Shown here piece by piece: positions 1-7,789 of a stretch of DNA of 53,978 nt (position 1 is its first letter; each line of letters begins with the position of its first letter). The position numbers and the translations under genes are program-made. Under the pieces are notes generated by a model that saw nothing but the letters and a program-made list of their open reading frames with translations, was not told the origin of the DNA and made no database searches. The stretch is from Bacilli bacterium (GTDB lineage: Bacteria > Bacillota_I > Bacilli_A > RFN20 > CAG-826). The DNA lies in assembly GCA_022653695.1 (NCBI GenBank), contig JALCSW010000001.1, forward strand, positions 1 to 53,978, read 5' to 3'.

Positions 1-45
1 AGCTTTGCCGACTTCGAGCCTCTCCTCCTTCGAGAGTCTGCTCAT
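1..45 (-). CDS. 5' fragment of a CDS, possibly a transposase
   Basis: Only 15 codons lie inside the window; they begin MSRLSKEERLEVGKA and run off the left edge. The start is well supported: AAGGAGG sits about 8 nt upstream of the ATG. The charged SKEERLEVGKA opening resembles the first helix of helix-turn-helix transposase subunits (IS3-type OrfA) of gut Firmicutes, from memory of the family only. Three evenly spaced GTAGAC repeats just upstream (61-109) fit the end of an insertion sequence, and the neighbouring restriction gene stops abruptly there. Being an insertion-sequence gene is an inference; any regulator with a similar N-terminus would also fit. Confidence 0.45.
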   Translation of the reverse strand, partial: MSRLSKEERLEVGKA

Positions 46-60
46 AATGAAAACCTCCTT

Positions 61-109
61 GTCTACAATCACATCATCCTCGTCTACAAATGAATGTGTG
101 ACTGTCTAC
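61..109. repeat. Three phased GTAGAC repeats, probable insertion-sequence end
   Basis: The hexamer GTAGAC (GTCTAC on the plus strand) occurs at 61-66, 82-87 and 104-109, that is every 21-22 bp or two helical turns. Phased short repeats at the edge of a transposase-like gene are typical of transposase-binding sites inside a terminal inverted repeat. They lie between the start of the edge gene and the early stop of the restriction gene. The outer boundary cannot be set because the other end of the element is outside the window. Confidence 0.45.
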
Positions 110-116
110 TTAGAGG

Positions 117-3100
117 TTAGCAGTTCAAAGGCTGATCCCTGATGAAAATGTCAGTCCCGATTTCAGCCATATTTACATCACACACTAATGAAGTACCATT
201 TTTCCTAAAATAATGGTCTTCGGTGTGTCCAGTAACTTTTTGGTCATAAAGGAAATAAGAAATGCCGCCTGCGATAGCTACGGTTGGGAAAATCGGCTCT
301 GACGATTCGTAATCAAATAATTTTGAAATGTGATTCTCGGTGAGCATTTCTTTTCTGAAGTCATCCAATCCGGTCCCACCTGTCATCCAGAGACTAGGGG
401 TAATCATAGAAATATAATCTGGTTTTAGTTTAATCGCCGCCCTAACAAAAAGATTGTATATAGGGTTTGCTTGAGAAACAGATTTCCCATTATTTGCGAC
501 TAACTCTTGATATGGCGGGTTGCCAACAACTGCACTAAATCTCATATTATCATCCTCCTTGGCTTTCCAAAAACTGTTTCCTTGTTTCATTTTTCTTATG
601 AAATTTTCAAGTTTATTGCTTTGCTTAAACTGATTAGTAAGATCTTCGTAATATTTAGTATTTACCCTTGCGTCCCTATAACCAATTAGCGTTCTTTTGG
701 TTATGAGTTTGGCCATGGGAGTTTTACATACCACGAATATTTGCCGACTAACTACGCGATCCCATATCTCTTGTTTCTTTTCAAAAGACAAGTCATCTTC
801 TTGGCTTGTTTTTAGAAAGCCATCACAGCATTTTCGGTAAATCGTATATGCAACATAAAGTGGATACAACCCTGATTTTGAGTTGATTTCGAGTATGGTT
901 GAGTTCTCTCCGAAGACAGAATCAGACACCACTGGCTGATTAACAAATCGCGGTTCTCCGTCGCAAGAAGTGTGACTTTCATCAAAGAAATCGAATCCGC
1001 CGATGGTGTCGCTCATGTGCATGTTTACTACGCGCCAAGGCGTTAGAACTGTCTCTTTATCCGGATTCTTAAAAGTGCTGAAAAGTTCGGCTATTCTTCG
1101 CGTTCGTTCAGTCGGTTCTAATTCGTCAGCATTTTTAGAAATAGAACGAATTCGTCTACAAGCCGCAACAAAAACTGTCTTTTCATAATATTTGGAGAAT
1201 TTCTTAAAAATTTCACGTGTGACTTTTGGGGGCATGAACTCATTCCACGATAGGTCGTCAATGAATGATGGATCAGCGAAATTATCAACGGTAATATCGA
1301 CGTTAATCTCTTTATCAATCCCATAAACCATTAAGGGGATACGAATAGATATTGCCCTAAGAATGGAAATGGCAGTATCTTTATTTTTTCGTTTTTCCTT
1401 CAATTCTTTTAAGGCTTCTTTTTCTTCTTCGGTAAGTTCTTTCTTTGGCTTTTTCTCAATTTGCCTAATCTTCTCCAACTCTTCATCGGAAAAGCCTTCA
1501 TGGTTAATATCAATATCTCCCGATGATTTTGTTTGTTTGGAAGTTCCAACAATCTTTTTCAAATTTTCAAAATCCTGAAGTTGAATATCATCAAGCTTCA
1601 AAAGTTCATCATTATAAAGTTTCGGGTCATCAAATCCATTTCTAGCAACCCTCTCTGCATACGCCTTCTTCAACTCTTGAAGCAAGTAGCTTACTTTGAA
1701 TTCTTTCATCCCCGTATGGTCTATTGAGATCACAGGGCAGAAATTAAGGAATTTTCCAAGTTGAATTTCCGACGAGGGGTTGACGCTCGCTTGAGCTGAA
1801 AGTTGAACAGACTCAGCAATCATTTTTAAAGTCCTGTCCGGGGCGAAGTCAAAAACATAACAATTCTCTTTTGTCCGTCCGTTAATATTAGCTGGTGTTT
1901 GAACCCTGAATATTGTTTGTAAATACCTTGAAGCGGCCGTGGAATACGAACCGGCAAGCATGATTACAGCAGTCCATTCAGGAACAGTTACGCCAGTTGT
2001 TAACCTATCGCACGAAACCGTAATAGTCCTAGTGTTTTCTGGTTTCTTTGTGATAGCTTTTCTTACGGACGTAAGTGCAGTGGCGGAATCTATTTCTTCA
2101 TCGCCAGGCCCAGCAACGTTAACAATAGAAAATTGTCCAAAAACGGGGTGCTCCCTAAGCAACTTGCAAAAAGCTTTAGCCTCTTTTACTCCAGGAAGCA
2201 TCCACAGTGTGTGCCTAAAGAAATCTTGATATTCCTTAGTTGAAAAAGGATAGTTTGTATCGCTGTTTTCCTTGCAAATTAGATTCAAAAAGCTCTTTAT
2301 GTCAGCTTCATGAACGAAATCCCCAATACAAACACCCACCGGAATGTTGGCTCCATCTTTTGTCTTGTCGCCGGTCCACGTTCTAAAAAACTCTTTAAAA
2401 TTAAAGGCCTTATCATCTATGTCCATATATCCGACTAACTCTTTTTCTAGATGATAGGTAAAAATGTTAAGCCTTGGAAGATCCTCATACGGATTCGAGT
2501 CTCCGAAATGTTCAAGAGGCCAGTTAACCTTAGCTTCCTGCTCCATGATGTAGTCCCATGTAAAAATGTCGTCTTTTTCAAAATCGGTAAGAAGATTAAA
2601 TGGAGTGCCAGATAACTCAAGCGTTTTTGTGGTAGAAGCGCCGCTCGGTTTGACAATCTCTTTAATTACTGACTGCCCTAAATCGGTTTTAGTTCCTTCG
2701 TGGGCTTCATCAACAATAACAAAATCCCAATCCGTCGAATAAATATCAGTATTCTTATCAAAATTTCCGCCGACCGTTTCAGCTCCTCTCAAGTCTTGGA
2801 TGGAAGCAAAATAGATATATGATTTGCCAGATTTCTCAAGCGAAGCCAAAGAAGACCCTTTTGTCTTTGATCCGAAGGAATATTCAGGACTGTCGTAGAA
2901 GATCTTATTGAAGTCATCAAACCATGAGTCACTCACAACTGGCCTGTGGGTAATGATGATAGTCTTCTTAAATTTCTCTTTTTTCGCAACCTCAAGGGCG
3001 CAAAGCGTTTTTCCGAAACGCATTTTTGCGTTCCAAAGCATACGATTATTGGTTTTGAAGTGTTTAATAGTCTTTAAAATCGCATCGTTTTGCTCGGGCC

Positions 3101-3602
3101 TAAAGATGATTGGGTCTCTACCTTTAAATATTTGAGACGGGTCCAAAGACTCTTGACAGCTTTTGACAGCTTTTATGGCCTTTATGGCAGTTTGCAAATC
3201 TACCTTAAACCATTCATTTTGTTTCTTATTTGTATCAAAAAGTTTTCTTTCAATCCCTGATCGAAGAAGAACCTTGTGAACATCGTGATCCCTAAAGGCT
3301 CGAGTTTCTCCATAGTGTTTGCTTGATTTAAGCTCATCAACATAAATGGCGATTTCGGCATAAAGAAGTTCATAAGCAATCCCTGCGGTCGAAGTGTATT
3401 CGTCTATTCTTTGCTTCGCAGCAAATCGAAGATCGTGACAATTATCCGCAAAAGATAAAGGGCTCCTATTTCCGGCGTGTAAAGTAGCATCCCCAATCTT
3501 CAAGAAACCAGCGTGGTCGTGGTCATTTATTCTGAAGATGTAGATGAGTTTGTACTCAAACGTCGCTGAGAAATCAATCTTCGGTTTTGACTCCATTACC
3601 AT
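117..3602 (-). CDS. GIY-YIG-like nuclease / DEAH helicase / Eco57I-type methyltransferase protein, C-terminally truncated
   Basis: A 1161-residue restriction-modification protein. Residues 17-145 resemble T5orf172-type GIY-YIG nucleases (YIFR...GFLKIGDAT near 21-40, then EWFKVDL near 130-135). A superfamily 2 helicase follows: a variant Walker A (AKMRFGKT, 192-199), DEAH at 298-301, SGT at 331-333 and a motif VI-like stretch around SRYLQTIFR. A charged helical region leads to an amino-methyltransferase catalytic block with NPPY at 1028-1031 and the FDYESSEPIFP / GGISYFLYD signature of Eco57I-like enzymes. No SAM-binding motif I is seen here; it lies in the upstream partner, whose 3' end overlaps this start by 7 nt. 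The protein ends soon after the catalytic block, where relatives usually continue into target recognition, and the stop is next to a probable insertion-sequence end. It is therefore likely broken at the 3' end. Domain calls are by eye. Confidence 0.8.
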   Translation of the reverse strand: MVMESKPKIDFSATFEYKLIYIFRINDHDHAGFLKIGDATLHAGNRSPLSFADNCHDLRFAAKQRIDEYTSTAGIAYELLYAEIAIYVDELKSSKHYGETRAFRDHDVHKVLLRSGIERKLFDTNKKQNEWFKVDLQTAIKAIKAVKSCQESLDPSQIFKGRDPIIFRPEQNDAILKTIKHFKTNNRMLWNAKMRFGKTLCALEVAKKEKFKKTIIITHRPVVSDSWFDDFNKIFYDSPEYSFGSKTKGSSLASLEKSGKSYIYFASIQDLRGAETVGGNFDKNTDIYSTDWDFVIVDEAHEGTKTDLGQSVIKEIVKPSGASTTKTLELSGTPFNLLTDFEKDDIFTWDYIMEQEAKVNWPLEHFGDSNPYEDLPRLNIFTYHLEKELVGYMDIDDKAFNFKEFFRTWTGDKTKDGANIPVGVCIGDFVHEADIKSFLNLICKENSDTNYPFSTKEYQDFFRHTLWMLPGVKEAKAFCKLLREHPVFGQFSIVNVAGPGDEEIDSATALTSVRKAITKKPENTRTITVSCDRLTTGVTVPEWTAVIMLAGSYSTAASRYLQTIFRVQTPANINGRTKENCYVFDFAPDRTLKMIAESVQLSAQASVNPSSEIQLGKFLNFCPVISIDHTGMKEFKVSYLLQELKKAYAERVARNGFDDPKLYNDELLKLDDIQLQDFENLKKIVGTSKQTKSSGDIDINHEGFSDEELEKIRQIEKKPKKELTEEEKEALKELKEKRKNKDTAISILRAISIRIPLMVYGIDKEINVDITVDNFADPSFIDDLSWNEFMPPKVTREIFKKFSKYYEKTVFVAACRRIRSISKNADELEPTERTRRIAELFSTFKNPDKETVLTPWRVVNMHMSDTIGGFDFFDESHTSCDGEPRFVNQPVVSDSVFGENSTILEINSKSGLYPLYVAYTIYRKCCDGFLKTSQEDDLSFEKKQEIWDRVVSRQIFVVCKTPMAKLITKRTLIGYRDARVNTKYYEDLTNQFKQSNKLENFIRKMKQGNSFWKAKEDDNMRFSAVVGNPPYQELVANNGKSVSQANPIYNLFVRAAIKLKPDYISMITPSLWMTGGTGLDDFRKEMLTENHISKLFDYESSEPIFPTVAIAGGISYFLYDQKVTGHTEDHYFRKNGTSLVCDVNMAEIGTDIFIRDQPLNC

Positions 3603-4582
3603 AATTGCCCTCCATTAAAAAAATCTAGGATCTTTACTTTTTTATTTTTCTCCCAATCCATTATCACGCAGCGAATCCCGTTGTGTTCAATTACGTGGCC
3701 ATTGAGACATCCACGACATTTATCTGGTTCTTCTTCATCTCCGAAAAGACTCATTTGGACGCATATCTCTTTATGGCATGAATCGGGAACTACAAACTTT
3801 AAACCATCCATTTGCCAAATGTTCCATGAAACGACTGTAGCTAATTCCTGAAGCAGACTTTCATCTGGCGTTTCTCCAAAATGCTCTTTGTAGTATTCGA
3901 TAAATGAATAAAAGACATTTTCCCTAGCCAAAAGAACGTTGTCTCCTTGAAAGTCAAAGCCATATATGTTCTTTACGGCAATCATAGCAAACTCAATCCA
4001 TTCTTCTTTTGATTTTGCATTTTCATCCACCACTCTCAATTTCCTGTCAAGAAGACCTATGCGATGCTTTATGGCAATTTTTGCCCCAGTAACACTATCA
4101 TATCGGCTCACCAAATATGGAGCTTCGCCACAAGCTACCTCCAACCTCGTGTCATTAACATAGTCTTGCCACGTTCTATTCGTTGGGAAGGCTACGCTTA
4201 GGGTTTCATTCCATGTCAAATCTTCGTTTTCATTGTTAAAAGAGTTTTTGCTACCAAACCATGCATCGTCGACAAGATTGTTCTGCTTGTTACAAACCCA
4301 AGCAGGAGTAAAAACCTCGGCCATATCCTTAGATCGTTTTTTTTGCTCAAGTACTGCCTTTTCGCTTCGAGGTTTTATTACGCCATGATGCTTTCCGGTA
4401 ATTAAATCCGGAAGTATATAGTCGGTTTCAAAGAAGCCAACCCCGCGTGATTTATAGTTGCTAGTTCCCCAAATTAGATTCTTTTTAGTTGAGCGATCCA
4501 AAAGAAGAGTTTCCAAAAGTCCGGGATTGTTTTTAAACAATGATGATTCGTCAATATCTATTTCTTTTTCTTCAGTGGCCAT
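3596..4582 (-). CDS. Restriction-modification methyltransferase subunit (motif X/motif I half)
   Basis: 328 residues. It carries the front half of an amino-methyltransferase fold: an FTP motif X (EVFTPAWVCNKQ, 89-100) and a SAM-binding motif I (LEVACGEAPYL, 147-157). No NPPY-type catalytic motif IV is present; that is in the next gene. The two products therefore probably assemble into one methyltransferase. A cysteine cluster near the C-terminus (CHKEIC, then CRGC) could bind zinc. Similar proteins are commonly annotated 'restriction endonuclease subunit M'. It starts 3 nt after the XRE regulator gene and overlaps the helicase-nuclease gene, so the three are one operon. Base composition is AT-rich like the rest of the island. 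Confidence 0.75.
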   Translation of the reverse strand: MATEEKEIDIDESSLFKNNPGLLETLLLDRSTKKNLIWGTSNYKSRGVGFFETDYILPDLITGKHHGVIKPRSEKAVLEQKKRSKDMAEVFTPAWVCNKQNNLVDDAWFGSKNSFNNENEDLTWNETLSVAFPTNRTWQDYVNDTRLEVACGEAPYLVSRYDSVTGAKIAIKHRIGLLDRKLRVVDENAKSKEEWIEFAMIAVKNIYGFDFQGDNVLLARENVFYSFIEYYKEHFGETPDESLLQELATVVSWNIWQMDGLKFVVPDSCHKEICVQMSLFGDEEEPDKCRGCLNGHVIEHNGIRCVIMDWEKNKKVKILDFFNGGQLW

Positions 4583-4585
4583 GCG

Positions 4586-4774
4586 TTATTCCCAATTTAT
4601 ATGGTTTTTTATACAGATTTTGCGAATAGCTCTTTTTTGCTTCATTGTCGGCTCATTGTGCCCATTTTCCCAACGATTTACCGTTGCAAAAGAGACGCCA
4701 AGCATATCGGCCGTCTCGGTTTGAGTGATGAGAAGCTTCATTCTAAGCTCTTTCAGTTTTGCTCCGTAATCCAT
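4586..4774 (-). CDS. XRE-family helix-turn-helix regulator (C-protein-like)
   Basis: 62 residues forming a complete Cro/CI-type helix-turn-helix: QTETADMLGVSFATVNRWENG spans helices 2-3, with the conserved Q, T, A, V, W and E positions present. It is the first gene of the restriction-modification operon, 3 nt before the methyltransferase subunit, the usual place of a controller protein that times restriction after methylation. No Shine-Dalgarno is visible before the ATG. A TAGTAT -10 candidate lies 6 nt upstream, so the message may be leaderless, as is known for several controller-protein genes. A short dyad over the promoter may be its own operator. Confidence 0.85.
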   Translation of the reverse strand: MDYGAKLKELRMKLLITQTETADMLGVSFATVNRWENGHNEPTMKQKRAIRKICIKNHINWE

Positions 4775-4787
4775 ATAGAAATACTAT
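4775..4787 (-). promoter_or_regulatory. Putative operator and -10 box of the restriction operon
   Basis: The dyad ATAG-N5-CTAT lies directly in front of the XRE start codon and overlaps a TAGTAT -10 candidate (4781-4786). This is a plausible autoregulatory site for the adjacent controller-like protein. The -35 is poor and no second copy of the dyad was found, so the assignment is tentative. Confidence 0.35.
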
Positions 4788-4855
4788 CTCAAACTTATAA
4801 CATTAGCACGGAAAATTAGTCCGAATGTTTGTCGCATTGCACGTTTCCTTTACGT

Positions 4856-7069
4856 CTATTCGCGGTCTGGCTTCTCATATGAATCGCTTGGAACAAATTG
4901 AAATCCATTTTCTTCACAATACCGGCCAATGTCTTCGGAAGTATAATAATTATTCCCATCATCAGGTTTGAAGTTACCAATTTGCATTAATAAAACAATT
5001 ATGTTTTGTCTCTCTTTATCAGACAAAGATACTTTCAAAATTTCCTCTTTTTTCAATTCCGAAAGGTCGATTACGGAACCAATCTCATCGATGGAATACG
5101 AATACGAGTTATATGACCCTCTATTCGATGAATCTACTCGACCAACAAAAATACTTTTTGATAAGAAGGAAGCTTTCCATGATAGATCGTGTTGGCAAAT
5201 ATAGTCTTTCATCTCAGCTTTTTTGTTCCTGATGAGGAAAGAAATGCCAAAAGACACTCGGTATGAAAATGAATCCATGTTTTCTTTGAAGGCTTCGAAC
5301 GCTTTGTCAGCTATCTTGCTTATTAAATCTTTTCTTGTCTGATCATCAATTGACGAAAAATCCACTTGCCCACTGTGATTTTTAACTCTTTCTAACCGGG
5401 CGCCAAAATCAATAATAGTCGTTATATCACTGCTTTTAGCAATGCTATTATCAATAATTTCCAGGGTATCCTTAGCTTTGATAGTCTTCAACGAAATTGT
5501 ACATATTTCCCCTAAAAAATACCCTTTGTCAACAAGCATGAACTGTGAGGAGAACTTTATTTTAGATAAATTGCAGAATAAATAATCAATTAAAAAGGCA
5601 AAATCGCTCTTCTTCTTTAGGGTTTCTGCATAGGAAGTCAAGACAATAAGAAACATTCTCCCCTGCTCTTCTTTAAGTGAGTCAATAAACTTAGAAATAA
5701 TGGAGACATCCTCCGATTCAAGAATTGTTTTTATCGATTCGACAGAAATATCATCGGTGTCTAGAGTCGAATAAAGATATAAATCAAATCGCTTTTGATT
5801 ACACAACTTGCCAGATAAATAATCATCGCCAATACCATTTGGGCAGCACCCAAACATATATGGGAACAAAGTTGTTAGAAAGTATTCATCCATCCCTTTT
5901 AAATTCGTACTGTCGAGTTCTTTATAAAACCTTTTTTTGTTTTCTGAAAAATCGTTTTGATATGGATCGGTGGTTCCAAACAACCATGGCTGATATTTTG
6001 ACAATATTCCAATTATTCTTTGATCTACGCTTCGTAAATAAGTGATTGCTATAAGGTCTACATAATCAATCTCTAAATCAAAGGAACCTAAAGAAAAATT
6101 AAGAAGATTAATAAATCTTTTCTCTTGCCTAATGGTTTCAAATTTGGAAAAAAGGCCATAAGCTAAGAATTTTTCAAACCTGTTACTATCAATTTTGTCG
6201 ATGCGCGCACCTAATACTTTTTCTATGTCCGATAGAGTTATACTCTTGACATCTTCGGCTCGGACCGGCGGCAGATCAAATTCAACTTGTACTATCTTTT
6301 CAAGATAATTGTCTCCGCCGGTCTTTGCTCCTGATTGTTCGTTGCAAAGCGCCGAAGATACTATTTCTTTATCAAAGGAAAGAACATATGTGATGTTTGG
6401 AAAACAGCAAACAGACTTAATTAATTGCATTACTATCCTAATTTCCGAATCGTTCAATCTATCCAAGTCATCAACAAACACTAGGAACCGAAATTTTGAT
6501 TTTGAAAGGGCTTTAACCACTTGGTCTTTTTTAACTTCCAAGTCACTTTTATCGCTGGTAATAGATTTTGAATATGCTTGAAAGGCGCTTGCTACTTTTT
6601 TGATTGAAAACGTGATTGGAGACGGAAGCGGAATAAAATCAAGGAGTTCCAAAACTTCTTTTGAAAGTAATGCTTTATTGATTGTTTTAAGAAACGCTTT
6701 TATTCGTTTACCCTTAAAATTATTGGAAAGGGTGCTTAGAAACTGACTAATTATTGCGTCTTGAGATAAACAGTTCCAAGGGGAGTAGTCAATGATCATT
6801 GGGGTGATTAAGTTGGTTTTCTTATTATGATCAATGGAAACGATTGATTCTTTTATCAAGTTGATTAAAGAGGTCTTCCCACTGCCCCATTTTCCATTTA
6901 GAAGAACCACTAAATTTTCCGACCCATCGCATGAAAGCAAACTATCAGCTATCGTGTCAGCAAAATGGCTTCTATTCAGTCTGTCTTCTGTTGTTCCGCG
7001 AATAGGGACATCTGAATAAAAAGTGGTTTGTTCAAATGAATGATTGTCTTTTGTTTCGTTTTTGCCCAT
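4856..7069 (-). CDS. KAP-family P-loop NTPase
   Basis: 737 residues. Walker A is GKWGSGKT (59-66), and Walker B with the KAP signature is FLVFVDDLDR (195-204). An amphipathic/hydrophobic insert around residues 140-165 lies between the two Walker motifs, as is usual in KAP NTPases. The C-terminal ~400 residues are helical with no domain I recognise. KAP NTPases are found in bacterial anti-phage systems and on mobile elements; the substrate here is unknown. It lies upstream of the restriction operon on the same strand, separated by about 80 bp, and shares its AT-rich composition. A defence role is inferred from context only. It could act alone or with the restriction genes. Confidence 0.75.
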   Translation of the reverse strand: MGKNETKDNHSFEQTTFYSDVPIRGTTEDRLNRSHFADTIADSLLSCDGSENLVVLLNGKWGSGKTSLINLIKESIVSIDHNKKTNLITPMIIDYSPWNCLSQDAIISQFLSTLSNNFKGKRIKAFLKTINKALLSKEVLELLDFIPLPSPITFSIKKVASAFQAYSKSITSDKSDLEVKKDQVVKALSKSKFRFLVFVDDLDRLNDSEIRIVMQLIKSVCCFPNITYVLSFDKEIVSSALCNEQSGAKTGGDNYLEKIVQVEFDLPPVRAEDVKSITLSDIEKVLGARIDKIDSNRFEKFLAYGLFSKFETIRQEKRFINLLNFSLGSFDLEIDYVDLIAITYLRSVDQRIIGILSKYQPWLFGTTDPYQNDFSENKKRFYKELDSTNLKGMDEYFLTTLFPYMFGCCPNGIGDDYLSGKLCNQKRFDLYLYSTLDTDDISVESIKTILESEDVSIISKFIDSLKEEQGRMFLIVLTSYAETLKKKSDFAFLIDYLFCNLSKIKFSSQFMLVDKGYFLGEICTISLKTIKAKDTLEIIDNSIAKSSDITTIIDFGARLERVKNHSGQVDFSSIDDQTRKDLISKIADKAFEAFKENMDSFSYRVSFGISFLIRNKKAEMKDYICQHDLSWKASFLSKSIFVGRVDSSNRGSYNSYSYSIDEIGSVIDLSELKKEEILKVSLSDKERQNIIVLLMQIGNFKPDDGNNYYTSEDIGRYCEENGFQFVPSDSYEKPDRE

Positions 7070-7159
7070 TTGGAAAATCTCAATGAATTAGGGGGATTGT
7101 CATTATCACAAAAGGTTGATGGCAAATTCCACCTAAAAATACCTTAGTCCAGTCGGGCC

Positions 7160-7186
7160 AGAAAAGAAAGACCGCACTAGGCGGTC
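7160..7186 (-). terminator. Terminator downstream of tRNA-Trp
   Basis: On the minus strand GACCGC-CTAGT-GCGGTC forms a 6-bp hairpin followed by TTTCTTTTCT. It lies about 100 nt past the tRNA-Trp 3' end and marks the edge between the GC-rich core and the AT-rich island. Confidence 0.7.
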
Positions 7187-7282
7187 ACTTCTTGGTTTTG
7201 CTCGAACTTAAGGAATTCCTTGAGCCCGATTGTAACGACGAACCCTGTCCGGTAGACCTCAAGAGTTCGCATATACGGCATT

Positions 7283-7356
7283 TGGCAGGGGCGGAAGGAA
7301 TCGAACCCTCATCAAAGGTTTTGGAGACCTCTGTTCTACCACTGAACCACGCCCCT
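7283..7356 (-). tRNA. tRNA-Trp (CCA anticodon)
   Basis: Complete cloverleaf with a 7-bp acceptor (AGGGGCG/CGCCCCU), discriminator G and encoded CCA (7283-7285). The anticodon loop is CUCCAAA, giving anticodon CCA for UGG. The T arm contains GGTTCGATTCC. A promoter lies just upstream and a terminator about 100 nt downstream. The acquired-looking island begins beyond its 3' end, so it is a candidate integration site. Confidence 0.95.
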
Positions 7357-7367
7357 AGGGCGCGGCT

Positions 7368-7397
7368 ATTATAAACCTCGGGCAAGACGACTTACAA
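7368..7397 (-). promoter_or_regulatory. Promoter of tRNA-Trp
   Basis: -35 TTGTAA (7392-7397), an 18-bp spacer and -10 TATAAT (7368-7373). It overlaps the last codons of the upstream yqeY-like gene and would start transcription a few bases before the tRNA 5' end. Confidence 0.6.
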
Positions 7398-7785
7398 GAG
7401 ACATGTCGACTTTTCCGTCATAATTGGCTTTGAAGTGCCTCATGATCGCGGGCAGCGTCTTGTCGGGCAGACCCTCGATTATTTTCCTGATCTCCGCTTC
7501 GCTAAGCATTTTCGGCATAAACGGGGCCAAGGCCGCTTTCTGTTTCTCAATGGTCGCTGCTTGCTCGGGACGGCCCGCCGCCTTGAAGGCGTCCCGCTCC
7601 TCGTCGAGCTCCTTCAAGAGCTTCTGGGCGATTCTGACGATGTCGGCGTCGGTGACTTCCTTCCCACTGCCGTTGGTCTTCAGTTCCTGATAGCGGGAAA
7701 TGACGATGCTGAGGCTCGACCGAGCCGCCTCGTCGTGGGCCTTCATCGCCTGAACGTTCGCTTTTCTTATGTCGTCGATGATCAT
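7369..7785 (-). CDS. GatB/YqeY-domain protein
   Basis: 138 residues, full length for the YqeY family (about 150). It is a highly helical protein related to the C-terminal tail of GatB, the tRNA-dependent amidotransferase subunit. Matching features are the opening MIIDDIRKANVQAMKA, the central ELDEERDAFKAAGR stretch and the PFMPKMLSE block. The cellular role is uncertain; a link to tRNA or tRNA-modifying enzymes has been proposed from the GatB likeness. It follows trkH by 4 nt, so it is probably transcribed with the potassium-uptake operon. Its 3' end overlaps the tRNA-Trp promoter. Confidence 0.85.
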   Translation of the reverse strand: MIIDDIRKANVQAMKAHDEAARSSLSIVISRYQELKTNGSGKEVTDADIVRIAQKLLKELDEERDAFKAAGRPEQAATIEKQKAALAPFMPKMLSEAEIRKIIEGLPDKTLPAIMRHFKANYDGKVDMSLVSRLARGL

Positions 7786-7789
7786 ATCT

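Noticed and set aside
7175-7275. Short minus-strand frame of about 32 codons after tRNA-Trp (begins MRTLEVYR)
   Set aside because: No ribosome-binding site, starts within 10 nt of the tRNA 3' end and ends in the terminator stem; probably chance.
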